Shown: piece by piece, positions 19,664-29,273 of the stretch
How positions within the stretch are numbered: position 1 is the first letter of the stretch
Layout of the letters: each line of letters starts with the position of its first letter
DNA from: Thermococcus sp. SY098
GTDB lineage: Archaea > Methanobacteriota_B > Thermococci > Thermococcales > Thermococcaceae
Assembly (NCBI RefSeq): GCF_035621495.1
Contig: NZ_CP141821.1
Span: forward strand, 1,020,760-1,084,759
Reading direction: 5' to 3'
Length of the DNA: 64,000 nucleotides
Notes under the pieces: model-generated
Databases searched by the model: none
What the model was told of the DNA's origin: nothing
What the model saw: only the letters and a program-made list of their open reading frames with translations
Program-made: the position numbers and the translations under genes

Positions 19664-20638
19664 TTAATCCCTCAGTGCTCTGCCAGTGAGCTTTATGAAT
19701 ACATCCTCCAATGTGGGCTCTTTCTGCTCAACACTCAAAATCCTCACACCTCTTTTCACTAAAAGCTCGACAACCTTTGGCAGATCCTCTTCATCAATTT
19801 GACCTCTGAGTGTCGTTATCCCCCTTTCGGCATCTTCTTTTACAACGACAAGCTTCCAAGGAAATCCTTCCATCTTCTGAACTGAAAATTCTCTGACCTT
19901 TATTTCTACAACATCCTCTCCCTTTACGAGCTTTTTCAAGCCTTCCGGAGTATCGAGGACAATTATTCTCCCCTGATCGATTATTGCAATTCTATCGCAG
20001 AGCTCTTCAGCCTCAGCCATATAGTGTGTTGTTAAAAGGACGGTCTTTTTCTGTTTATCAACGAGCTTTCTTATGAATTCCCGCACAAAAACCGCACTTT
20101 GGACATCGAGTCCTAAAGTAGGCTCGTCAAGGAAGAGAACCTCCGGATCATTTATCAGGGCTTTTGCAATGGCCAACCTCTGCTTCATCCCTCTGGAATA
20201 ATTCATTACAAGATCATCCTTCCTTTCCCACAGCCCAACGAGTTTCAAAAGACTTTCAATTCGCTCTTTCTCTTCGCTCTTAGGGACGTAATAAATCCTT
20301 GCAAAATATTTCAAGTTCTCATATGCCGATAATCGCCAATAGAGAGTTCTCTCCCCTTCAGCAACTAAATTAATCCTTTTCCTAATTTCTCTCGCGTCTT
20401 TCCTGATATCAAATCCAAGAATTTTTGCTGTTCCTCCGCTTGGTTCAAGAAGTGTTGTGAGCATCTTAATCGTGGTGGTTTTTCCTGCTCCATTAGGTCC
20501 TAAAAGTCCAAAAAGTTCCCCCTTCTTCACCTTAAAACTGATGCCTTTAACAGCCTCAATCCATTCAACTTTTCTAAAAGGAAGGGGGATTTTCTTGGGG
20601 TACTTTTTTCTGAGCTCACTGACTTCAATTGCATGCAT
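19664..20638 (-). CDS. ABC transporter ATP-binding protein (exporter type)
   Basis: The 324-residue ATPase has Walker A GPNGAGKTT, an unusual signature YSRGMKQRLAIAKAL, Walker B VLFLDEPTLGLD and the H-loop TTHYMAEAEELCDR, followed by the C-terminal regulatory extension ending EPTLEDVFIKLTGRAL found in DrrA/NatA exporters. ATG 20638 follows GGGAAG; the 18-residue upstream extension lacks support. AAATTTATAT near 20671-20680 is a likely minus-strand TATA element for the whole operon. Confidence 0.93.
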   Translation of the reverse strand: MHAIEVSELRKKYPKKIPLPFRKVEWIEAVKGISFKVKKGELFGLLGPNGAGKTTTIKMLTTLLEPSGGTAKILGFDIRKDAREIRKRINLVAEGERTLYWRLSAYENLKYFARIYYVPKSEEKERIESLLKLVGLWERKDDLVMNYSRGMKQRLAIAKALINDPEVLFLDEPTLGLDVQSAVFVREFIRKLVDKQKKTVLLTTHYMAEAEELCDRIAIIDQGRIIVLDTPEGLKKLVKGEDVVEIKVREFSVQKMEGFPWKLVVVKEDAERGITTLRGQIDEEDLPKVVELLVKRGVRILSVEQKEPTLEDVFIKLTGRALRD

Positions 20639-20795
20639 TTTACTTCCCTTAATTTTATAGCACTGGTCAGGAGATATAAATTTAGTGCTCACAAGTTTTA
20701 AAAGAGACCAAGAAGAAATACTTAAAAATCAAGAAGCTAAAAGATTTAGAATGACCAAAAACTTTTAAACTCTCAGCATTTCGGAGGTGACCTCA

Positions 20796-21077
20796 TTGGA
20801 AATCATAGTTGAAAAGTTCAAACCAAAAATAACAAGACCATTCAAGAGAAAAAATGAATACTGGGTTAAGCTCATTGATGAAAGCGGCGAGTATATTATG
20901 AAGTTTAAAAGTCCATTGGAAGCAGAAGATGCTGTTTACGGCTTGTTAGATCTTCAGGTTTATGGTGGCAAGGTGAGACTTAAACTCAGGGAAGGGAACG
21001 TCATTGAAGATATTGAAATTCTGGAGCTTTACAAGCCTTCAGCAAAGGAGCTTGTTGATGAGTACTTCACCGACTGA
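20796..21077 (+). CDS. Conserved hypothetical protein, 93 residues
   Basis: A small soluble protein rich in Lys and Glu with alternating strands (EIIVEKFKPKI, YWVKLIDESGEYIMKF, VYGGKVRLKL). I do not recognise the family. GGAGGTGA at 20783-20790 is well placed for TTG 20796; an in-frame GTG at 20787 lies within the ribosome site. It is alone between the ABC operon and tfe. Confidence 0.7.
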   Translation: MEIIVEKFKPKITRPFKRKNEYWVKLIDESGEYIMKFKSPLEAEDAVYGLLDLQVYGGKVRLKLREGNVIEDIEILELYKPSAKELVDEYFTD

Positions 21078-21141
21078 TTTTCTTAATTTTCGATACTCAC
21101 TAATGTACATTACTAAGCCATTTTTGACAAAAACATATATA

Positions 21142-21216
21142 TATTATGTTGGACATAATACCGTATTGAGGCACCATAATCAGCGTTATAAAAAGCAAAT
21201 TTTGCTAAAATACGCT
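21142..21216. promoter_or_regulatory. Inverted repeats around the tfe promoter
   Basis: TATTATGT-TGG-ACATAATA at 21142-21160 is a perfect dyad. About 35 bases on, AGCGT (21182-21186) and ACGCT (21212-21216) enclose a second perfect dyad AGCAAA-T-TTTGCT (21194-21206) directly after the TATA-like GTTATAAAA (21185-21193). The inner dyad covers the region just before the expected transcription start and the first lies upstream of TATA. The bound factors are unknown. Confidence 0.45.
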
Positions 21217-21233
21217 GTTGAGGAGGTCTTTTC

Positions 21234-21749
21234 ATGCCAAGACGAAAGAACAAAGAGCTCATAGAATTTGCAATGGACATTGGAGGGGAGGAAGCTGTTG
21301 AAATAATTAAGGCTCTTGAGAAAAAAGGCGAAGCCACAGATGAAGAGCTTGCCGAAATGACGGGAATAAGGGTGAACACAGTTCGCAAAATCCTCTACGC
21401 CCTCTACGATCATCAACTTGCAGAATTCAGAAGGACAAGGGATAAAGAAACCGGATGGTACTACTATTACTGGCATTTAGAAACAAGACGACTGCCTGAA
21501 ATAATTAGAGCAAGGAAGATGCAGGAGCTTAAAAAACTCAAACAGATGCTTGAAGAGGAAACCAGTGAAATCTACTATCACTGCGGAACCCCCGGACATC
21601 CAAAACTGACTTTCGATGAAGCCTTAGAGTATGAATTCCAGTGCCCAATTTGTGGCGCCATGCTGATGCAGTATGATAATACGAAGATTGTGGAAGAGCT
21701 CAAAAAGAGAATCGAACAGCTTGAAAAAGAACTGGGAATAAAGAAATGA
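21234..21749 (+). CDS. tfe: Transcription factor E, alpha subunit
   Basis: The 171-residue TFE helps open the promoter complex with TBP, TFB and RNA polymerase. The N-terminal winged helix ([28 protein letters not shown]... to LAEFRRTRD) is followed by a linker helix, a zinc ribbon ([31 protein letters not shown]) and a C-terminal coil. The first zinc knuckle reads CGTPGH rather than CxxC, so His may replace one Cys. GAGGAGGTC precedes ATG 21234. The DUF2110 gene downstream is a frequent partner. Confidence 0.95.
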   Translation: MPRRKNKELIEFAMDIGGEEAVEIIKALEKKGEATDEELAEMTGIRVNTVRKILYALYDHQLAEFRRTRDKETGWYYYYWHLETRRLPEIIRARKMQELKKLKQMLEEETSEIYYHCGTPGHPKLTFDEALEYEFQCPICGAMLMQYDNTKIVEELKKRIEQLEKELGIKK

Positions 21750-21790
21750 GTCTCTTTTGATGAGACTTATGAACTTCGGGGATGGTATAT

Positions 21791-22522
21791 ATGAAGGAAT
21801 TGGTAATTTTAGAGAAGATTTATGGAGATAGAAGCGGTTTTGAAAAGCTTGATCGGAAATTAAAGTCTCTAATTGGAGATTTAGAAGTTACGTGGAAAAT
21901 AGGAATTACGCAAAAGCAGTGGGTCAAGATAAGGATTGAAGGAGAAGACGAAGAGATATCTGCAAACCTGATAAGGGAGGAATTTGGAGAAGTTCCCTAC
22001 AAGCTGAGCAACGTGAAAGAAGGACAAAGATACAGGGGAAGGTTTATTGATCTGGGAAAAGTTGGATATGGCGTTTATGTTGATATTGGAGTTTTCTCTC
22101 CAACACCAAAAGACGCCTTGGTGCCTTTGTACTATCTAAAAAGGGAATTTGGGGAAAAGCCCGTAAGGCAGATGATCAGAGAATTCGGATGGATTGACTA
22201 TTTACCGGTTGAAATACAGGTAGAGAGAGTAGAATTTGGAACAAGAGAAGTTGAGGCGTATTTCACAGATAGACAGCTGAAAAAAATGAAATCTTGGATA
22301 AGCGATGGATACGACAAGCTTTTCATTGTAGGAACAATCAGCGAAAGGATTGAAGAGGCACTAATAAAAACCGGCCACTCAAGAGATGTGAAAAAACTGG
22401 AAGAGCTTGGGCTCATGGAAACCCTCCTGATACTCAAAAGAGGTACACAAGCACCGGGAATAATAAAGGAAATTGGGCCATACATAAAGCCCGCAGTAAT
22501 CGGGGCTATTAAGTTTGGGTAA
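21791..22522 (+). CDS. DUF2110 family protein with S1-like segment
   Basis: The 243-residue protein begins MKELVILEKIYG. Its central segment GQRYRGRFIDLGKVGYGVYVDIG looks like an S1/OB-type RNA-binding strand pattern, and the C-terminal half is helical. From family knowledge DUF2110 is archaeal and often follows tfe; its function is not known. ATG 21791 is placed about seven bases after GGGGA; ATG 21782 is an alternative three codons upstream. The stop overlaps the convergent membrane protein gene. Confidence 0.82.
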   Translation: MKELVILEKIYGDRSGFEKLDRKLKSLIGDLEVTWKIGITQKQWVKIRIEGEDEEISANLIREEFGEVPYKLSNVKEGQRYRGRFIDLGKVGYGVYVDIGVFSPTPKDALVPLYYLKREFGEKPVRQMIREFGWIDYLPVEIQVERVEFGTREVEAYFTDRQLKKMKSWISDGYDKLFIVGTISERIEEALIKTGHSRDVKKLEELGLMETLLILKRGTQAPGIIKEIGPYIKPAVIGAIKFG

Positions 22523-23456
22523 CAACATACAGCTTCTGAGTCAACCTGATGGAGAGGGCGGACACAATAATAACAAGCGGGGCAAAGAGGGTCTGATCAA
22601 AAGTCAGCAACAGGAGGTAAAAGATACTTAAAATCAGCAGAAACAGTGTGTGCCCTCTCATTCTGATTGCAATTCTGAAATTAGTAGCAAAAAGGTAACC
22701 TATCAAAATCAAGGGGACAAAAGCCTCTTTTCCAAATGTCCCAATTGTATAAAGATGGAAATTATCGGGAGCTCTAAGGAATATGCGCTGTCCCATAATG
22801 TAGAAAAGGAGGACGACTCCGATGGATGATAAACCTATGTATGCATAATTCCTTTTGTGCCTTTTTGGAAAGGAGAGTATGAATGCGGGCAGGATAGCGG
22901 AGAAGTAAACATTAGACCCAATGCTCAGAACGGTAAATAGTGTGAGTAAAGAAGTCTCCAGAGCAGCTTTAAATGTTCGGGGTGTGAAAGAAAAGTTCAT
23001 GATAAAAGACAGGGTAATGACAAAGAAAAAGACTGCAAAAAATTCTCTATCAAGAGATTTAACAACTTCCCTAAAAGTAGGTGACGCAAAAACAAGACCA
23101 TATATAAGAAAGCCGAGCTCCCTGGACTGTCTCGGAGCCAAGTAAAAGATAAAGCCTGAGAGGAGAACGAGAAGCAGAAAGTGTATCAAGGATGAAAAGA
23201 AAGGATCAAAAAACAAAAACTTCCCCTTGAACTGGGTTGAGTTGAAAAACCACAGGAGGGAGAGAATGATAACCAGAAGATAAAGGACAAAAGCATGACG
23301 GCTTTCTTTAAAAAGTCCGTATGCTAATGCGGCAAGAACAACAAGGAGCAGACTAACTACAGCAAGTGGAGCTGTATCCGGGTAGCGGGAAATTAAATTG
23401 GCTATGCTTTGAGAAATGTAAGTGAGTGCAACGGCCGCTTGAATAATCACCACCAC
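22509..23456 (-). CDS. Polytopic membrane protein, unknown
   Basis: The 315-residue protein is almost entirely hydrophobic, with about nine or ten membrane segments. Short charged loops (KESRHAF, PRQSRELG, PKRHKRNYAY, RMRGH) follow a positive-inside pattern. I see no transporter or enzyme signature. It lies downstream of the candidate K-turn RNA and may share its transcript. Its 3' end overlaps the DUF2110 gene by 14 bases. Confidence 0.7.
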   Translation of the reverse strand: MVVIIQAAVALTYISQSIANLISRYPDTAPLAVVSLLLVVLAALAYGLFKESRHAFVLYLLVIILSLLWFFNSTQFKGKFLFFDPFFSSLIHFLLLVLLSGFIFYLAPRQSRELGFLIYGLVFASPTFREVVKSLDREFFAVFFFVITLSFIMNFSFTPRTFKAALETSLLTLFTVLSIGSNVYFSAILPAFILSFPKRHKRNYAYIGLSSIGVVLLFYIMGQRIFLRAPDNFHLYTIGTFGKEAFVPLILIGYLFATNFRIAIRMRGHTLFLLILSIFYLLLLTFDQTLFAPLVIIVSALSIRLTQKLYVVTQT

Positions 23457-23488
23457 TTAAGATTAACTTCCGATGGGATTAAAAAAGT

Positions 23489-23560
23489 TATGTAGCCCGG
23501 TCCAGCGCGGCATCACAGTTTCGGGTTTCCCCGACCTCAGCCGCGCATGCCAGTAGTATG
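23489..23560 (-). ncRNA. Candidate H/ACA-like K-turn guide RNA
   Basis: This GC-rich island in AT-rich DNA reads on the minus strand as an outer stem GCGCGG/CCGCGC enclosing CTGA and GTGATG (the two sides of a K-turn), an upper TCGGG/CCCGA stem and a GAAA loop. A lower CTGG/CCGG stem is followed three bases later by ACA (23491-23493 in complement). A TATA-like CTTAAATTTT lies about 25 bases before the 5' end. This is the layout of archaeal H/ACA guides. The pocket is small as drawn, so the class is tentative. Confidence 0.5.
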
Positions 23561-23582
23561 TAATATGTTGAAAATTTAAGCT

Positions 23583-24461
23583 TTACTGCTCTTTTTTCAT
23601 TTCTTCAAGCTTTTCAACTAACCTCTGGGTAATTTCCATAAAAGCCTTAGCTGCTGGAGTATCATCATATAGCACTATTGGGATTCCCAAATCACTTGCC
23701 TCTCTCGCCTTTGGGTCTATTGGAATCTTACCAAGAAAATCAACATTCTCTTTTTTAGCAAGCTTTTCTCCACCGCCCTCTCCAAACAGATCGATCTTAT
23801 TTCCACAGTGGGGGCAGATTAAGTAGCTCATGTTCTCAATGACCGCTATGTAGGGAACTTCCATCTGCTTCATCATGTTAACAGCTTTGCCCGTATCAAG
23901 CAAAGCTACTTCTTGAGGTGTTGTCACAACTATTGCGGCATCAAGTTTTAGAGTTTGGGTAACGGTTAGTATCTGATCGCCCGTTCCAGGGGGAAAGTCG
24001 ATTATCATGAAGTCAAGCTCTCCCCATTTCACATCCCCTAAGAGCTGCTTGAGTGCTTTTGTAACAAGAGCACCTCTCCAGATAATTGGCTGATCTTCGG
24101 GAACCATCATTCCCATGCTCATGACTTTGATTGGTGTTACTTGACCCATGAAGTCCACTACGGGTGGGATCATCTCAAAATGGTCATTGACCTTTTCAGC
24201 AAGGATTTCCGCTTTCTCAACACCAAACATCTTAGCAACATTTGGCCCGTGTACATCTGCATCCAAGACACCGACGAAGTAGCCAAGCTTGGCCAAGGCA
24301 GTTGCCAGGTTAACAGCTACCGTACTCTTTCCAACTCCTCCCTTTCCGCTGAGCACTGCAATCTTATATTTCCACTTTTTTTCCTTTTCCTTAATTCTTT
24401 GAGTTAACGGGTCAACTCCAAATCCCGGGATATTTAATGAAGGTGGGGTTTTTATGGTCAT
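23583..24461 (-). CDS. Mrp/NBP35-type iron-sulfur cluster carrier ATPase
   Basis: The 292-residue P-loop ATPase has the deviant Walker A GKGGVGKST, DADVHGPN, IIDFPPGTGD and the CPHC cluster-binding motif in MSYLICPHCGNK. It probably carries and transfers [4Fe-4S] clusters to apoproteins, which fits its location beside the ferredoxin-oxidoreductase operon. GAGGTGAT fixes ATG 24461; a 28-residue upstream extension has no ribosome site. Confidence 0.93.
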   Translation of the reverse strand: MTIKTPPSLNIPGFGVDPLTQRIKEKEKKWKYKIAVLSGKGGVGKSTVAVNLATALAKLGYFVGVLDADVHGPNVAKMFGVEKAEILAEKVNDHFEMIPPVVDFMGQVTPIKVMSMGMMVPEDQPIIWRGALVTKALKQLLGDVKWGELDFMIIDFPPGTGDQILTVTQTLKLDAAIVVTTPQEVALLDTGKAVNMMKQMEVPYIAVIENMSYLICPHCGNKIDLFGEGGGEKLAKKENVDFLGKIPIDPKAREASDLGIPIVLYDDTPAAKAFMEITQRLVEKLEEMKKEQ

Positions 24462-24597
24462 CGTAATCACCTCTTGAATAATGCTGAAGTTAGGTTTATC
24501 TAAAACTTTATAAGCTTTGTCATAAATAAATACATTTCGGGACAAAAATGTGTAATGAACTTCAAGAATAGGGAATAAAAATCAAGCAAAGAAAAGA

Positions 24598-25545
24598 TCA
24601 GGGAAGTTCAACTTCCTTTCCGAGGACCTTCCACATTGCTTTGATTTGCTCTTTGAGCTCTTGTATTGCCTCAGGTCTCTTGAATAGGTGCTTGAATCTT
24701 CCTTGGAGCTTAAGGTATTCTTCAATCGGCTTCTTGAACTTTCCATCCTTGGGGAATCTCTGGAACTTGATGTTTCTTATGTCACCATTTTCAATTTCAA
24801 AGAGTGGCCAAACGCCAGTCTCAATTGCTAATTTTGCAACTTCAACTGTCTTCTCTGGTGGGATTCTCCAGCCTGGGACACACGGACCGTGTATCTGCAG
24901 GAAGGCTGGACCGTCAATCTTTGCCGCCTTCTTGACTTTTCTATAGAGGTCATATGGGTCTGCAATGCTCGCTGTTGCAACGTATGGGATCTGATGAGCT
25001 GCAGCTATTAAGGCAACCCACTTCTTCGGCTTGTCCTCACCTATCGAGTACTTCCCTGGTGGTGAGGTTGTTGTCCATGCTCCGTATGGTGTTGAGCTCG
25101 AACGCTGAATACCAGTGTTCATATAAGCCTCATTATCATACATGATGTAAACGACGTTGTGCCTTCTCTCGAGCATTCCAGAGAGTGCTTGAAGGCCTAT
25201 ATCCGCAGTACCACCGTCTCCACCGAATGCAAGGATTTTTCCTTTGTAACCAAGCTTCTTCCAAGCTGCCTCAACACCACTTGCAACAGCTGCGGCATTT
25301 TCAAAAGCAACATGAATCCATGGGGCCTTCCAAGCAGTGTATGGGAAGACTGCGGAGACAACCTCCATACATCCAGTTGCATGGGCTATTGCAAAAGCAT
25401 CAGGATCGCCGTATTTCTCTTCCATGGCTTCGCTAAATGCTTTAGTGGCTAAACGCATAATTATTGCACATCCACATCCAGCACATGCAGCATGACCAGG
25501 TGCCCAGTACTCGCGAGTTGTGATGGGGGGCTTTCTTACGGCCAT
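24598..25545 (-). CDS. porB: Pyruvate:ferredoxin oxidoreductase, beta subunit
   Basis: The 315-residue thiamine-diphosphate-binding subunit catalyses the oxidative decarboxylation core of [15 protein letters not shown] and a later Cys bind the proximal [4Fe-4S] cluster. [38 protein letters not shown] carries the TPP-Mg motif (GDG...N). It is last in the operon, after porA. POR rather than VOR identity rests on gene order as in P. furiosus. GAGGTGA supports ATG 25545. A 71-base segment is almost identical to vorB. Confidence 0.92.
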   Translation of the reverse strand: MAVRKPPITTREYWAPGHAACAGCGCAIIMRLATKAFSEAMEEKYGDPDAFAIAHATGCMEVVSAVFPYTAWKAPWIHVAFENAAAVASGVEAAWKKLGYKGKILAFGGDGGTADIGLQALSGMLERRHNVVYIMYDNEAYMNTGIQRSSSTPYGAWTTTSPPGKYSIGEDKPKKWVALIAAAHQIPYVATASIADPYDLYRKVKKAAKIDGPAFLQIHGPCVPGWRIPPEKTVEVAKLAIETGVWPLFEIENGDIRNIKFQRFPKDGKFKKPIEEYLKLQGRFKHLFKRPEAIQELKEQIKAMWKVLGKEVELP

Positions 25546-25555
25546 TTCAATCACC

Positions 25556-26740
25556 TCACAAAATCTCCTTCCTCAATCCTATCCAGTAAACCTCCTCTTC
25601 AACACCTTCTTTCATGGCTTTTTCTGCAATGCTCAATGCTTCCTCAAGCTGTCCAAATGTTACATCCCTTCCACCAAGACCTATGATGAAGTCAAGGACT
25701 ATTGGCTTCTCCTTCTCGTTGATGAGTGATCTTGCGACATCTGCAAAGACTGCTCCACCTGAGCCAAAGCTGATATCCTTCTCAAGAATTGCCAAGACCT
25801 TTGCTTTCTTAGCCAATGCTCTAATCTCTTCAATTGGGAACGGTCTGTATACTGTAATCTTTGCCGCTCCAACTTTTACTCCTTCTTCTCTCTTCTTGTC
25901 AACGAACTCCTTGAGTGTTCCGGCAAGTGAGCCCATTGTTATCATGATGATCTCAGCATCATCCGTTTTGTATTCCTCAACCATCTGGTACTTTCTTCCA
26001 AACTTCTTCTCAAACTCCTCAAAGACCTCCTTGATGACTTCTCTCGCGTTCTCCATTGCCTCCCATACCTTATACCTTGCCTCCATGTAGTGAGCTGGGA
26101 ATCCGAGTGTTCCCTGAGTAATGGGTCTCTTTGGATCGAGGTAGGCGTGCTTTGGCTTGTATTCACCCAAGAACTCGTCAACAAGCTCCTGGTCTGGGAT
26201 TTCGACAGGCTCGACTGTGTGGGTTAGGATGAATGCATCGAATCCAGTCATTGCTGGCAACAAAACACGCTCGTCCTCAGCAACCTTGAATGCAATTAAG
26301 ATCAAGTCCAAAGCCTCTTGGTTGTTCTCAGCATAGAACTGAATCCATCCAGTGTCTCTCTCACTAATTGTGTCCTGCCAGTCATTCCAGATGTTAATTG
26401 GGGCTGAAAGTGCTCTGTTACCAATGGCCATGACGATCGGCAATCTCATACCAGCCGCAATGAATAGAATCTCGTGCATCAAAGCCAAACCTTGTGAAGC
26501 TGTTGCTGTGAATGTTCTCACTCCAGCGGCTGAAGCACCAACACACGCTGAAATTGCAGAGTGCTCGCTCTCAACTTTAATGAACTCAGCATCCAGTTCG
26601 CCGTTGGCAACAAATTCACTAATCTTCTCTGGAACAAGTGTTGACGGTGTAATTGGGAACGCAGCTATAACTTTTGGCTTAGCCAACTTTGCAGCCCAAG
26701 CAGCTGCCTCATTTCCCTTCATAACCTTCCTCATGGGCAT
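25556..26740 (-). CDS. porA: Pyruvate:ferredoxin oxidoreductase, alpha subunit
   Basis: The 394-residue subunit supplies the pyrimidine-binding and transketolase-C-like parts of POR. It begins [32 protein letters not shown] and has the conserved Glu in [35 protein letters not shown], which activates thiamine diphosphate. GAGGTGAT precedes ATG 26740, and porB begins ten bases after its stop. It is paralogous to vorA in the same operon. Confidence 0.93.
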   Translation of the reverse strand: MPMRKVMKGNEAAAWAAKLAKPKVIAAFPITPSTLVPEKISEFVANGELDAEFIKVESEHSAISACVGASAAGVRTFTATASQGLALMHEILFIAAGMRLPIVMAIGNRALSAPINIWNDWQDTISERDTGWIQFYAENNQEALDLILIAFKVAEDERVLLPAMTGFDAFILTHTVEPVEIPDQELVDEFLGEYKPKHAYLDPKRPITQGTLGFPAHYMEARYKVWEAMENAREVIKEVFEEFEKKFGRKYQMVEEYKTDDAEIIMITMGSLAGTLKEFVDKKREEGVKVGAAKITVYRPFPIEEIRALAKKAKVLAILEKDISFGSGGAVFADVARSLINEKEKPIVLDFIIGLGGRDVTFGQLEEALSIAEKAMKEGVEEEVYWIGLRKEIL

Positions 26741-26750
26741 CTAAATCACC

Positions 26751-27068
26751 TCACTTAACCTCTCTAACCATCGTGATTGCCTTAGTTGGGCACTCATTAG
26801 CACAGATACCACAACCCTTACAATAGTCATAGTCAAAAACTGGATAGTTTTCTTCGTCCAAGTAGATTGCCGGCTCTGGACAGTATGTGTAGCACAAGAA
26901 GCATCTTATACATTTGTCCTTGTTGAACTCGGGCTTAAATACTCTCCAAGAACCTGTTTTGTTTATTACACTGCTTCCTGGAATGTATGCTATAGCTCCC
27001 GGGGTCATTTTCTCAGTCAATTCTTTTTCTACCCTCTCTATATCCGCTTTAAATGGGCTTTCCGCCAT
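26751..27068 (-). CDS. porD: Pyruvate:ferredoxin oxidoreductase, delta (2x[4Fe-4S]) subunit
   Basis: The 105-residue ferredoxin-like subunit has two clusters: CIRCFLCYTYCPEP and CKGCGICANECPTKA. It relays electrons from the catalytic subunits to ferredoxin. GAGGTGAT supports ATG 27068. Its last 60-70 bases are close to those of vorD at the DNA level. Confidence 0.93.
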   Translation of the reverse strand: MAESPFKADIERVEKELTEKMTPGAIAYIPGSSVINKTGSWRVFKPEFNKDKCIRCFLCYTYCPEPAIYLDEENYPVFDYDYCKGCGICANECPTKAITMVREVK

Positions 27069-27144
27069 ATGTATCACCTCAGGTGAGTTCTACATTTGGA
27101 ACTTAAACTTTTTCGACATCAATCCGTCAAATAAGGAAAGTAAA

Positions 27145-28080
27145 TCAGCCGAAAACTTCGGCTTTCTTCTTGAGCTCCTCCCACTCTCTGAGCACCCACT
27201 CTTGGAGTATTTCAATGTCCTCTTTCGTCATGTACTTGAATCTTCCCTGAAGCTTGAGGAATTCTTCAATTGGCTTTGGCTCCTTCTTTGGATTTGGCAT
27301 GTTTATCTTGTACTTCCCGTTTTCATACTCGAAGAGCGGGAAGTATGCCGTCTGAACAGCCAGCCTTGCAAGCTCTATGCTCTTATCGGTTGGACTCCTC
27401 CAGCCTGTCGGACATGGGGCAAAGAGCTGTATGAAGCTCGGTCCTGGGATCTCTTGAGCCTTCTTGAGCTTTCTCATGAAGTCCTCTGGAAATGCAATGC
27501 TCGCTGTTGCCGCATAGGGTATCTTATGGGCTATAACAATGTCAATGACCTTCTTCTTGTGCCTCTTCTCAAGGAAGTGCTTCTTTCCTCCAGGTGTGTT
27601 CGTTGTCCACGCTCCGTATGGTGTTGAGCTCGAACGCTGAATACCAGTATTCATATAAGCCTCATTATCATACATGATGTACAACGCATCGTGTCCTCTC
27701 TCAAGGAATCCGCTTAAAGCCTGCAGACCAATATCGGCAGTTCCACCGTCTCCAGCCCATCCAACTACCATTATGCCGTCTTTTCCTTTAACTTTGTATC
27801 CCTTAGCCTTAAGAGCAGCCTCAATTCCGCTTATAACTGCCCCTGTGGTTTCAAAAGCTGTGTGGAACAGCGGAGCACCAAAAGCTGAGTATGGCCATGG
27901 GCCAGCTATAATCGTCGAACAGCATGCAGGGATTGTGAAGATCGCTTTCTTCCCATATGCCTTGAGCACATATCTTAACCCTAAGGCAGCCCCACACCCT
28001 TGGCACGCTGTGTGTCCCGCATAAAAGTTCTCCTCAAACGGAATTGACAATCTCTTCTTTATGTTTTCGGGAATCTCCAT
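27145..28080 (-). CDS. vorB: 2-ketoisovalerate:ferredoxin oxidoreductase, beta subunit
   Basis: The 311-residue TPP-binding subunit has GHTACQGCGAALGLRYVL for the cluster and [40 protein letters not shown] for TPP-Mg. It starts MEIPENIKKRL after GAGGTGAG; the nine-residue upstream extension would overlap vorA. VOR oxidises branched-chain 2-oxoacids to acyl-CoAs with ferredoxin reduction. Assignment as VOR follows the operon order seen in P. furiosus. Confidence 0.9.
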   Translation of the reverse strand: MEIPENIKKRLSIPFEENFYAGHTACQGCGAALGLRYVLKAYGKKAIFTIPACCSTIIAGPWPYSAFGAPLFHTAFETTGAVISGIEAALKAKGYKVKGKDGIMVVGWAGDGGTADIGLQALSGFLERGHDALYIMYDNEAYMNTGIQRSSSTPYGAWTTNTPGGKKHFLEKRHKKKVIDIVIAHKIPYAATASIAFPEDFMRKLKKAQEIPGPSFIQLFAPCPTGWRSPTDKSIELARLAVQTAYFPLFEYENGKYKINMPNPKKEPKPIEEFLKLQGRFKYMTKEDIEILQEWVLREWEELKKKAEVFG

Positions 28081-28085
28081 TCCTC

Positions 28086-29264
28086 TCACCTCTTCAAGTG
28101 GTACCACTCTATCTCCCTATCAAGCTTGCCCTTCTCGATGATCTCCTTCATGTTCTTAGCTATTGCCCTGATGTCATTGACAGTGAAGTCCCTTCCGCCA
28201 AGTCCAACGATGTAGTTTTTCATTATTGGCTTTGCATCAGTATTGTAAAGAACTCCCTTTGCCTCGTTGAAGAGTATCCCTTCCTGTCCAAAGGAGAAGT
28301 TTCTGTCAAGGACTGCTATGCCGTCCACGTTCTTGGCTAATTCATAGAGTTCCTCCTTCGGGAACGGTCTGAACCATCTGACTTTAGCTGCACCAACTTT
28401 GTATCCCTCTTTTCTGAGCAGATCAACGGCTTCCTTAACTGTTCCCATCAATGAACCCATTCCCATAAAGACGAATTCTGCATCTTCCGTCTTGTAAAGC
28501 TCAATCATCTGAGAGTAGTCCCTTCCGAATCTCTCGCCAAATTCTTTTCCTACCTCCTTGATGACCTTTCTTGCCTCTTCCATTGCTTTTTCAATCTTGT
28601 ATCTGAATTCATAGTAGTCAGCTGGAGTAGCCAGAGCACCAACGGCAATTGGGTTGTCAAAATCCGTCAGTGTGTACAACGGTTCCCTTGGCGGTAAAAA
28701 TTCGTCAATTTCCTCCTGTGGGGGCATGTCAACTATATCGTATGTATGGCTCAGTATGAATGCGCTCTCAATGATCATGACGGGAAGATTTACCTTCTTG
28801 TGCTCTGCAACTTTAAACGCCATCAAAACGCCGTCATACACCTCCTGGTTATTTTCGGCGTAGAACTGCATCCAGCCTGTATCTCTTTGAGCTAAGCTGT
28901 CAGTCTGATCATCCCAAACGCTCCAGGGTGGAGCCATTGCTCTGTTGACATCAACCATGACTATTGGCAGTCTCGCACCGCTTGCCCAGTGGAGCATTTC
29001 GTGCATCAAAGCCAAACCTTGGGCTGATGTGGCAGTGAAAGCTCTTGCACCAGCAGCTGAAGCGCCTATACATGCTGCCATGGCAGAATGTTCGCTCTCA
29101 ACAGGGACATACTGGATGTTTGCTTCTCCATTGGCTATGAACTCAGCTATCTTTTCAATTATGCTTGTTTGCGGTGTGATTGGATAAGCAGCAACAACCT
29201 CGACTCTTGCATGCTTCGCAGCATAAGCAGCTGCATAATTACCGCTCACGACTTTCTTCGGCAT
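28086..29264 (-). CDS. vorA: 2-ketoisovalerate:ferredoxin oxidoreductase, alpha subunit
   Basis: The 392-residue subunit begins MPKKVVSGNYAAAYAAKHARVEVVAAYPITPQT and has [35 protein letters not shown] with the TPP-activating Glu. GAGGTGAT precedes ATG 29264. It sits between vorD and vorB and is a paralogue of porA 2.5 kb downstream. Confidence 0.92.
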   Translation of the reverse strand: MPKKVVSGNYAAAYAAKHARVEVVAAYPITPQTSIIEKIAEFIANGEANIQYVPVESEHSAMAACIGASAAGARAFTATSAQGLALMHEMLHWASGARLPIVMVDVNRAMAPPWSVWDDQTDSLAQRDTGWMQFYAENNQEVYDGVLMAFKVAEHKKVNLPVMIIESAFILSHTYDIVDMPPQEEIDEFLPPREPLYTLTDFDNPIAVGALATPADYYEFRYKIEKAMEEARKVIKEVGKEFGERFGRDYSQMIELYKTEDAEFVFMGMGSLMGTVKEAVDLLRKEGYKVGAAKVRWFRPFPKEELYELAKNVDGIAVLDRNFSFGQEGILFNEAKGVLYNTDAKPIMKNYIVGLGGRDFTVNDIRAIAKNMKEIIEKGKLDREIEWYHLKR

Positions 29265-29273
29265 GTTATCACC

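Noticed and set aside
27068-27085. TGM-like TATCAC-CTCAG-GTGAG between vorB and porD
   Set aside because: One half is the complement of the porD ribosome site and the other half is incomplete (GTGAGT), and it is inside an operon; probably coincidental.
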